Positions 1 to 5,074 of a DNA stretch of 5,230 bases are shown one piece after another. The notes beneath the pieces are model-generated. The model was not told where the DNA came from. It worked only from the letters and a program-made list of their open reading frames with translations, and did no database searches. The stretch lies in NCBI GenBank assembly GCA_021826035.1, contig JAKBBE010000174.1:1-5230 (forward strand). Reading direction: 5' to 3'. Source of the stretch: Pseudomonadota bacterium. GTDB taxonomy: Bacteria; Pseudomonadota; Gammaproteobacteria; Steroidobacterales; Steroidobacteraceae. The position numbers and the translations under genes are program-made. Each line of letters opens with the position of its first letter. Position 1 is the stretch's first letter.

Positions 1-518
1 ACGCTCGTGGTTCCGAGCAGCAACAGCCGGCCGCCGTCGGGCGCAAGTCCGAGCCAGCGCGCGCTCAACACTCTGAGGAAATGACCGCTGGAGAACAACA
101 GCACGTTGCCGCCGGCGGCACGGGCTCGGGCGATCACCCGATCGGCGCGCACGCCGACGTCAGCGGCCGACTCCCCGTCCGGACACCCGTCGCGAAACAG
201 GTCCCAGTCGGGCCGCTCGGCGCGGATCTCCGCGGTGCGGCGCCCCTCGTAGGCGCCGTAGTCCCACTCGCGCAGGTCCGCGTCGGTACCGGCCGCCGCT
301 GCGAATCCCGCCAGCTCGCAGGTCCGCGCGGCTCTCTGCAGCGGACTGGTGAGCACGAGGGAAAACTGCGGATCGCGCAGTCGCGGCACCAGGGCGCGCG
401 CGGCGCGCTCGCCGCGCTCCGTGAGTGGCAGATCGGTCAGCCCCGTGTGCTGTCCGCTGAGGCTCCAGGCCGTCTCACCGTGGCGAACCAGACAGATAAT
501 CGGCAGGGCTGTGCTCAT
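1..518 (-). CDS. Histidine phosphatase family protein (phosphoglycerate mutase-like), 3' end cut by window edge
   Basis: A member of the histidine phosphatase superfamily, probably a cytoplasmic phosphomonoesterase; the substrate cannot be read from the sequence. The 172 visible residues begin ICLVRHGET (residues 8-16, nucleophile H13). They continue with HTGLTDLPLTERG (24-36), TSPLQRAARTCELAG (57-71), the acidic segment EWDYGAYEG (84-92) and DGCPDGES (110-117). This order matches the subgroup containing mycobacterial Rv3214, an acid phosphatase. About 25 C-terminal residues should lie beyond the left edge. The ATG at 518 is the first start after an in-frame stop near 537; its Shine-Dalgarno is poor. 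Oddity: the second catalytic histidine of the family (HGxxLR) is serine here, SSGHFLR at 143-149. It follows the EAL gene by 103 bases and has its own promoter candidate, so it is probably not part of the signalling operon. The family call is firm; the activity is not. Confidence 0.9.
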   Translation of the reverse strand, partial: MSTALPIICLVRHGETAWSLSGQHTGLTDLPLTERGERAARALVPRLRDPQFSLVLTSPLQRAARTCELAGFAAAAGTDADLREWDYGAYEGRRTAEIRAERPDWDLFRDGCPDGESAADVGVRADRVIARARAAGGNVLLFSSGHFLRVLSARWLGLAPDGGRLLLLGTTS

Positions 519-548
519 GGAGCGCGGATTCGCAGATCAATGGACAAG

Positions 549-584
549 ACCCGGCATCGTACGCACGATACCGCGCCATGTGAA
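549..584 (-). promoter_or_regulatory. Candidate sigma-70 promoter for the histidine phosphatase gene
   Basis: On the minus strand TTCACA (584-579) is five of six to the -35 consensus. It is followed by exactly 17 bases and then TACGAT (561-556), four of six to the -10 consensus with the important first, second and last bases kept. Transcription would start near 549, giving a leader of about 30 bases before the ATG at 518. This is the best promoter match I found in the window; it is a motif-based inference only. Confidence 0.45.
553..572. repeat. Inverted repeat overlapping the -10 element of the phosphatase promoter
   Basis: GGTATCGT, a four-base spacer GCGT, then ACGATGCC on the minus strand form an eight-pair dyad with one G-T pair. 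It contains the proposed -10 hexamer, so it could be a regulator binding site. It could alternatively be a weak hairpin ending transcripts from the EAL gene, but no run of T follows it. Confidence 0.4.
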
Positions 585-621
585 GCGCACTCCATCTAAA
601 GGGTCAGACGTGCCCGAGAAC

Positions 622-1416
622 TCAGTGCGCGGCCGCCGGCAGGTGCTGCGCATCGAGCCGCAGCGCCTCGAGCACGGCGCTGAGCGGTTCGGGTCTGTGG
701 ATCGCATAGCCCTGCGCGTAATCGACCCCAAGCTCGCGCACCAGATTCAAAATGGCCTGCGACTCGACGTATTCGGCGACGCAAACGATGCCGAACGCCT
801 CGGCCAGCTGGGTGACGGCACTCACCGTGGCGCGCGATCGCGCGCTGCACGCCAGGTCGCGCACAAACATGCCATCGAGCTTCAGCGCATCGACCGGCAG
901 CGCCTTCAGGTAGGACAACGAGTTCACGCCCACGCCGAAGTCATCGAGTGCGAATCGACACCCGATCCGTTGCAGCCGCCGCATGCAGCCGCGAACGCGA
1001 CCTAAATCGCGGATGGCTGCCGTCTCGGTGATCTCGAAGGTGATGAGGCCCTGAAGATCGGGCGCGGCGAACACCCACTGCTCGAAGGACTGCAAAAAAT
1101 CCGGGTCACTGAGCGACTGGCCCGACAGGTTGACCGAAATCCTCCGCCCCCCCGCCCGCAGGGCCGCTCCGTGGGTCGCGGTGATCCGCCGGACCTCCCG
1201 GAGCACCCACTCATCCACGAGCGCCATGCACTGCAGGCGCTGACCGACACGCAGCAGGGACATCGGCGGGCGCACCAGGCCGCGCTGGCTGCGCACGCGC
1301 AGCAGGCACTCCGCGCCGCAGGGCGAGAGTCCGTCCGCGCAGGCGACGATCTTCTGGCCATACAGCTCCAGACGGTGGCCCGTCAGCACGTCCTTGAACC
1401 AGGCATCTCGCCTCAT
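622..1416 (-). CDS. Stand-alone EAL domain cyclic-di-GMP phosphodiesterase
   Basis: Predicted to hydrolyse cyclic-di-GMP to pGpG in the cytoplasm. The 264-residue protein is almost entirely one EAL domain. Visible motifs are YGQKI (19-23), the signature E36-CLLR in place of EALLR, NLSGQSL (N96), FEITET (E128, E131), LDDFGVG (D158, D159), LKLD (K179, D181), AEYVE (E215, E218) and DYAQGY (Q235). The metal-binding and catalytic residues known from RocR and similar enzymes are therefore present. ECL for EAL, V162 in loop 6 and AEYVE for AEGVE are deviations; the first and last resemble the EAL halves of composite GAF-GGDEF-EAL proteins as I remember them. I chose ATG 1416 because AGGCGGA lies nine bases upstream and the domain begins just after it. 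A longer frame from ATG 1524 adds 36 low-complexity residues with no good ribosome site. There is no sensor or GGDEF domain of its own; it is the last gene of the presumed operon. A run of seven G interrupts the gene just before N96. Confidence 0.9.
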   Translation of the reverse strand: MRRDAWFKDVLTGHRLELYGQKIVACADGLSPCGAECLLRVRSQRGLVRPPMSLLRVGQRLQCMALVDEWVLREVRRITATHGAALRAGGRRISVNLSGQSLSDPDFLQSFEQWVFAAPDLQGLITFEITETAAIRDLGRVRGCMRRLQRIGCRFALDDFGVGVNSLSYLKALPVDALKLDGMFVRDLACSARSRATVSAVTQLAEAFGIVCVAEYVESQAILNLVRELGVDYAQGYAIHRPEPLSAVLEALRLDAQHLPAAAH

Positions 1417-1587
1417 TTGGTTACATCCGCCTGCCGCAGCCGCCGCCGCCTGATCCGCCGTCTCGCGGGACGGCACACCGGAACCGGCGGTGCGGGACCT
1501 GTCCCGGTGATCCGCCCCTTCCATCCGAGCCGTTCATGAGCGGCCGCCCACCGCTCAACACCGGCGCCGGCACCCCAGCCGTACCCG
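1417..1587 (-). other. Gap between the PAS-HATPase and EAL genes
   Basis: If the EAL gene starts at 1416, 171 bases separate it from the preceding stop. They hold a weak stem, GAGCGG with CCGCTC around a seven-base loop (1538-1556), without a T tract, and a short palindrome GGGAC-AG-GTCCC (1494-1505). I see no convincing promoter. The segment is also readable as the 36-residue N-terminal extension of the EAL protein. Confidence 0.4.
1426..1432 (-). promoter_or_regulatory. Ribosome binding site deciding the EAL gene start
   Basis: AGGCGGA sits nine bases before ATG 1416, whereas the upstream in-frame ATG at 1524 is preceded by AACGGCTCGG with no clear purine-rich site. This favours the shorter 264-residue product. 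Confidence 0.5.
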
Positions 1588-2700
1588 TCAGCTGCGCAGC
1601 CCGCTCATCTGCCGCGGCGACGCTTGCGCCGGCAACCTGGCCGCCTCGATCGGCAGCGTGAAATACCAGGTCGCCCCGACCCCGGCGAATCCGTCCACCC
1701 AAAGCCGACCGCCGTGCGATTCGGCCACATGACGCGCGGCCAGCAACCCAATGTGCGCCTCGCGCCGCCCTGCCCGCGCGGAGATCCGCGTGCGCCCCTC
1801 GAACAGCGCCCGCATTTCTGCCGGATCGAACCTCGGCCCGTTGTCCCGCACGTAGAAAATCTGCTCATCGGCGCTCCGTGCGCAATCGACGCGGATACCG
1901 GCAGCCGCGACACCGAGCGTCTGCCGCCAGGAGTGCTCCAACAGCTCGTGCAGGAGCAGTTCGACCAGCCGCCGCTCACCGATCGCCCGCAGGCCCGGGG
2001 CGACGTAGGTCTCTACTTCGTGATCGGCGTGTGCACGGCGCAGCTGTACGACGAGGCGACCGGCGAGCGCGCTCAGATCCAGATCCGCCCAGGTGTCCTG
2101 CCGGCCGATCGGTGGCGAGGCGTGCGCGGACTCGCCCCTCGAGCGCCCCCCGGGCGGCATCTCGGCGCGATCAAGCCACTCCCTGAGGCGCATCAGCGTC
2201 GGCAGTCGCGCCGGCGCGACCTGCGCCAGACACACCCGGATCGCTTCCATTTCCGCCAGCACCTTCAGGAGTGCGCGCGGCGTGGGGCGCAAGCGCTCGG
2301 GAGCCGCCGGCGCACCCAGCCATGCCGACACCGCCGGCTCAGCGCCGGTCGGTCGCGGCCTGAGGAGCAGAATTCGCGCCACACCGCCCCGAAAAGTGAG
2401 GCTGTCCCCGATGATGCCGACGGAGAAGACGCTCCCGTCCCAGCATCGCTGCCGCCACTGTCCATAGTCATGCAGCAGCGGCGGGCTGCGTCGCCAGTGT
2501 GCGCGCAGCATCGGCTCATCTTCCCGTGGCGCGAGTTCAAACAGCGAACAATTGCGCAGCGCCGCGCGATCGCATCTGTATCGCTCGGCCGCCGCACCGT
2601 TGCTGAGGAGAATACGCGTGCTGCGCGCATCGACCACCAAAATCGACTCGCGCGACCGATCGAGCAACAGGTCCATCACTGCAGGTTCATCTGGGAACAT
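1588..2700 (-). CDS. PAS-HATPase protein, degenerate phytochrome-type histidine kinase (probable pseudokinase)
   Basis: A soluble 370-residue protein. Residues about 9-116 resemble a PAS sensor domain: DRSRESILVVDA near the start and a WDGSVFSVGI strand near 87-96. Residues about 205-351 match the ATPase end of phytochrome-type kinases: DLDLSALAGRLVVQLRRA (207-224), APGLRAIGERRL, FYVRDNGPRFDPAEM (282-296), HGGRLWVDGF and GATWYFTLP. The key motifs are damaged. No H-box (HDLRxPL) occurs between PAS and ATPase domains. The N-box NLLxNA reads ELLEHS (252-257), losing both asparagines. G1 reads DNGPR, and G2 keeps only its last glycine in REAHIGL (312-318). There is no membrane segment. Autophosphorylation is therefore unlikely; a scaffolding or regulatory role is an inference. 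ATG 2700 is preferred, with AGGAG eleven bases upstream; the adjacent GTG 2703 (eight bases) is equally possible. A TTG at 2757 would only add uninformative residues. The gene lies between a GGDEF and an EAL gene. Confidence 0.85.
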   Translation of the reverse strand: MFPDEPAVMDLLLDRSRESILVVDARSTRILLSNGAAAERYRCDRAALRNCSLFELAPREDEPMLRAHWRRSPPLLHDYGQWRQRCWDGSVFSVGIIGDSLTFRGGVARILLLRPRPTGAEPAVSAWLGAPAAPERLRPTPRALLKVLAEMEAIRVCLAQVAPARLPTLMRLREWLDRAEMPPGGRSRGESAHASPPIGRQDTWADLDLSALAGRLVVQLRRAHADHEVETYVAPGLRAIGERRLVELLLHELLEHSWRQTLGVAAAGIRVDCARSADEQIFYVRDNGPRFDPAEMRALFEGRTRISARAGRREAHIGLLAARHVAESHGGRLWVDGFAGVGATWYFTLPIEAARLPAQASPRQMSGLRS

Positions 2701-2711
2701 CACGCGCTTCA

Positions 2712-2716
2712 CTCCT
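2712..2716 (-). promoter_or_regulatory. Ribosome binding site for the PAS-HATPase gene
   Basis: AGGAG on the minus strand lies eleven bases before ATG 2700 and eight before GTG 2703. It supports a start here rather than at the upstream TTG 2757. Confidence 0.6.
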
Positions 2717-2737
2717 GAAGAGACCTCGATGGTCCGC

Positions 2738-2751
2738 GTCCGCTGGCGGAC
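2738..2751. repeat. Short palindrome in the leader of the PAS-HATPase gene
   Basis: GTCCGC-TG-GCGGAC is a perfect six-base inverted repeat, and another GTCCGC copy stands directly beside it (2732-2737). It lies about 40 bases before the start codon in the 97-base gap. It may be an operator half-site cluster or a small RNA hairpin; no promoter hexamers of good quality flank it. Confidence 0.3.
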
Positions 2752-2797
2752 ACACAATCCCGTGATCTGGGGATGTGTCGGATCGATCAGGCACGAC

Positions 2798-4294
2798 TCA
2801 TGACGGTCTCGAGGTGCCGCGGCCGCGCGGCGCCTCGAGCGCCGCGCGCAGCCTCATGACGCGCACCAGATCCTTCTCCCGATAGAAGCCACCGGCGCTC
2901 AGCGGCGAGTAGATTTCGATGCAGTTCCCGCCGCGCTGCTTGGCGGCGCGTGAGGCGAGTTCGGCGGCGAGCAGTGCACGATCGAAGCTCACGCAGCCCG
3001 GCTCGAGGGCGAGACGGGTGATGCCGATGCTAGTCGTGATGACCCGTCGGCCGATGCTTCCGCGCCACAGCGTCGCGGCCAGGGCGGCACACACCTGCTG
3101 CGCGCAGCGTTCCGCGCCGCTGGCGCGGCTGCCGGGCAACAGCACCGCAAAGCGGTCCCCCGTCAGGCGCGCAGCGATGGCCTCGGGCGGCAGCACCGGA
3201 GGGCGCAGCAGCGCCGCGAGATGCGTGACGACCGCATCACCTGCCGCATATCCATAGTCCTCGTTGAGCGCACCGAGTCCATCGATGTCCAGATACATCA
3301 GGACGTGACGCTCATATGCGGCCCGATAGGCCAGCGCATTGAGCGCAGCGGTGCGCATCGCCGGGCCGGTGAACAAGGCCGTCAGCGGGTCATGATCCTG
3401 GTGCGAATGCGCGGCGAGACCACAGGCGACCGCGCCTGCGAGCAGCACTTCGCGGTCCGCGAAGTCCGGCTGCTCAGGATCACGCAGGAACAACAGCAGT
3501 CCAATGGCGCCACGGCCGGGCAGTTCGATCGGAACGGCGAGCGTCTTGCGCGAGGGGATACTCGGCGCGACGGCCGGCCGGTTGACGAGCAACGTCTCGG
3601 CGCGCGCCAGCATGAAGCGCAGCAAATGCAACTGAATACCCCGGTAGAGACCGAGCGTCGGTGCCTCGTTCGCGCAAGTGCTGCAGGTCAGATCGACGGC
3701 CCGTTCCGGAATGAACGCCGCGGCGAACACTGCCCCCAACTGACACAGCGCCTCGTGCAGCAGCTCACCGAGCCCGACCGGCTCGCACGAGAGCGAACCG
3801 GCGATCCGCCCGGTTGCGAACAGCGCCTTCAACTCCACCGTCGGCTCCTCGATGTCGCACCGATACTCCTCCGGCGCGCCCACCGCGGCCCATTCGTGCG
3901 CCAGGCGCGCCGCGACGGGACTGACCTGCCGGGCAATGGCCGCCGCCAGCTGATCGAGCGTCTCATCGGGCGCGCGCGCGCAGGAGACGATGATCGCCCC
4001 GAGCGCTTCGGAATGGTTTGCGATGGGCAATGCGAGCAGCAGGTGTACGCAATCGACCCACTGCGTCCGGCGACACAGATCCGCCAGCGTGCGCAACCGG
4101 TCCCCTAAGCGTTCATCGGCGCCGAGGTCCGCACCACACGACCAGCAGATGGTGCCGCATCGGTCGAGGAAGGCGATGGTCCTGCCCGCAATCCGCTCGG
4201 TCACGCAGCGGGCGTAATGCTCGAATCTGTGCGCGGGGAGCGGCGATGGCGTGCCGGTGGGTTGTGGTGGTTCGCGGGTCGACGGATGCATCAT
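2798..4294 (-). CDS. GAF-GAF-GGDEF protein with degenerate TGDRF signature
   Basis: A 498-residue cytoplasmic signalling protein without membrane segments. Residues about 22-135 form a divergent first GAF-like sensor (HLLLALPI, LGAIIVSC). Residues about 152-296 form a second GAF domain (RKTLAVPIELPGRGAIGLLL, PDFADREVLLAGAVA). Residues 302-462 form a GGDEF domain: DPLTALFTG, YLDIDGLGALNEDYG, AGDAV, TSIGIT and AAKQRGGN. The signature GGDEF reads TGDRF (378-382). The metal-binding acid D380, D336, N344 and D353 remain, but the catalytic glutamate is R381, and no RxxD inhibitory site precedes it. Cyclic-di-GMP synthesis is therefore unlikely, while GTP binding is still possible. The tail DLVRVMRLRAALEA (475-488) is the linker that precedes EAL in composite proteins, followed by a ten-residue tail and stop. 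Two cysteine clusters occur, C46-C50-C53 and C204-C207. GGAG nine bases before ATG 4294 sets the start, 39 bases after the regulator gene. Confidence 0.9.
   Translation of the reverse strand: MMHPSTREPPQPTGTPSPLPAHRFEHYARCVTERIAGRTIAFLDRCGTICWSCGADLGADERLGDRLRTLADLCRRTQWVDCVHLLLALPIANHSEALGAIIVSCARAPDETLDQLAAAIARQVSPVAARLAHEWAAVGAPEEYRCDIEEPTVELKALFATGRIAGSLSCEPVGLGELLHEALCQLGAVFAAAFIPERAVDLTCSTCANEAPTLGLYRGIQLHLLRFMLARAETLLVNRPAVAPSIPSRKTLAVPIELPGRGAIGLLLFLRDPEQPDFADREVLLAGAVACGLAAHSHQDHDPLTALFTGPAMRTAALNALAYRAAYERHVLMYLDIDGLGALNEDYGYAAGDAVVTHLAALLRPPVLPPEAIAARLTGDRFAVLLPGSRASGAERCAQQVCAALAATLWRGSIGRRVITTSIGITRLALEPGCVSFDRALLAAELASRAAKQRGGNCIEIYSPLSAGGFYREKDLVRVMRLRAALEAPRGRGTSRPS
2808..2839. 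repeat. Strong imperfect hairpin at the 3' end of the GGDEF gene
   Basis: CTCGAGG (2808-2814) and CCTCGAG (2833-2839) pair perfectly. Inside them GCCGCG (2816-2821) and CGCGGC (2826-2831) pair around a four-base loop, with one mismatch between the two blocks. The stem lies inside the last codons of the GGDEF gene, ending eight bases before the stop codon. No T run follows, so it is not a classical terminator. It could stabilise or attenuate the transcript. Confidence 0.55.
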
Positions 4295-4303
4295 GGTCCA
4301 TGA

Positions 4304-4307
4304 CTCC
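4304..4307 (-). promoter_or_regulatory. Ribosome binding site for the GAF-GGDEF gene
   Basis: GGAG on the minus strand is nine bases before the first of two tandem ATG codons (4294, 4291), supporting 4294. An out-of-frame ATG at 4301 lies between this site and the start and could lower initiation. Confidence 0.5.
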
Positions 4308-4314
4308 GGTGCGG

Positions 4315-4331
4315 CCGCGGGCGGCCCGCGG
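4315..4331. repeat. Perfect GC hairpin between the regulator and GGDEF genes
   Basis: CCGCGGG-CCG-CCCGCGG on the minus strand is a perfect seven-pair stem with a three-base loop. It begins two bases after the regulator stop codon and ends just before the GGDEF ribosome site. No T tract follows, so read-through is expected. It may adjust translation or transcript stability between the two genes. Confidence 0.55.
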
Positions 4332-4333
4332 TT

Positions 4334-5074
4334 TCAGACTAATCCGAGTTTGCGTGCCTCGAGTGCCGCCTCTGCGCGCGACGAGAGGTTGCGCTTGCGG
4401 TAGATGTTCTTCAGATGGCTGCCGACCGTATGCGCACTGATATGCAACGCGTCGGCCACCTGGGTGATCTGCAGCCCCTTGGCGATGAGCGACAGCACGG
4501 CACGCTCGCGGCTCGAAAGACGCATCGAGCGACTCTCGTCGAGTTCGGCGTCGGCGACGGGGGTTTCGAAGGTTGCGATCATATCCTCGAAGTGCCGCAG
4601 CAGACGGCGAGCGAGCGCCGGAACGAGCGGCGGGACACCCCTCAGAGTCAGATCCAGCTGCGACTCGAGCGCCTCATCGGGCTGATCGTTCAGAAGATAG
4701 CCGTGCGCTCCGGCGGCGAGCGCCGCCATGACGTGCGCATCGTCCTCGGTGACGACCACGGAGACGGCGAGCGGGTCGTGGCTCATGATCCGGCGCACCA
4801 CTTCGATCCCGGAACTCGCCGGCAGACAGACATCGACCAGCGCCAGATCGATCAACCTCGAGGACAACATGCGTACCGCCTCATCCAGAGTCGTCGCGCA
4901 ATGCACGGGTGTGTTTGGACACACCCGGCTGATCAGCGCGCGCAGCCTCGCCTGACGGTCGGCGCGATCGGCAACGATGAGCGCCCCGCGCAGCGTGCCT
5001 TCGCCCTGCACAGAGCGTTTCACCGGCCCGCCGCCGGCTGCGGATCGCTCCCGATGGGTGTGCGAGTCGCCCAT
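4334..5074 (-). CDS. NarL/FixJ family response regulator with divergent receiver and LuxR-type HTH
   Basis: A 246-residue cytoplasmic DNA-binding regulator. The receiver spans about residues 30-150: LIVADRADRQ (32-41), phospho-acceptor D81 in LALVDVCLP, switch threonine T109 in VVVTED, and GAHGYLLND (122-130). The LuxR helix-turn-helix spans about 184-246: LSSRERAVLSLIAKGLQ, HISAHTVGSHLKNIYRK and SSRAEAALEARKLGLV. Two receiver positions are unusual. The acidic pair reads A35-D36 instead of DD, and the conserved lysine of GYLLKD is N129. D81 remains, so phosphorylation is possible but signalling may differ. ATG 5074 is chosen because AGAGG lies five bases upstream; the frame stays open to the right edge (GTG at 5224), so a longer product cannot be excluded. 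The first 29 residues are polar and unassigned. As first gene of the presumed operon it may regulate it; no cognate active kinase is visible, since the only kinase-like neighbour is degenerate. Confidence 0.9.
   Translation of the reverse strand: MGDSHTHRERSAAGGGPVKRSVQGEGTLRGALIVADRADRQARLRALISRVCPNTPVHCATTLDEAVRMLSSRLIDLALVDVCLPASSGIEVVRRIMSHDPLAVSVVVTEDDAHVMAALAAGAHGYLLNDQPDEALESQLDLTLRGVPPLVPALARRLLRHFEDMIATFETPVADAELDESRSMRLSSRERAVLSLIAKGLQITQVADALHISAHTVGSHLKNIYRKRNLSSRAEAALEARKLGLV

Noticed and set aside
81..599. Plus-strand open frame opposite the histidine phosphatase gene
   Set aside because: The minus strand carries a full RHGE-type phosphatase pattern, and the plus translation resembles nothing.
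1094..1099. Six-A run (T6 on the coding strand) in the EAL gene as a slippage site
   Set aside because: Too short to support programmed slippage, and the frame is intact through it.
1538..1556. Stem after the PAS-HATPase stop as a rho-independent terminator
   Set aside because: Six pairs, a seven-base loop and no T tract; too weak to call.
1624..2718. Long plus-strand open frame of 364 codons opposite the PAS-HATPase gene
   Set aside because: Its translation is rich in Arg, Pro and Gln with no recognisable domain, while the opposite strand encodes a clear PAS-HATPase protein. It is a by-product of high GC content.
2701..2797. Internal promoter before the PAS-HATPase gene (TTGTGT with GACCAT at 17 bases)
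   Set aside because: The -10 candidate matches only three of six positions; not enough to report.
3221..4108. Plus-strand open frame of 295 codons opposite the GAF-GGDEF gene
   Set aside because: No motif or start signal; the minus strand has continuous GAF and GGDEF motifs over the same bases.
4136..4159. CX3CX2C read as a radical SAM motif
   Set aside because: It lies in a GAF-like sensor segment with no TIM-barrel enzyme around it; only the cysteine spacing is shared.
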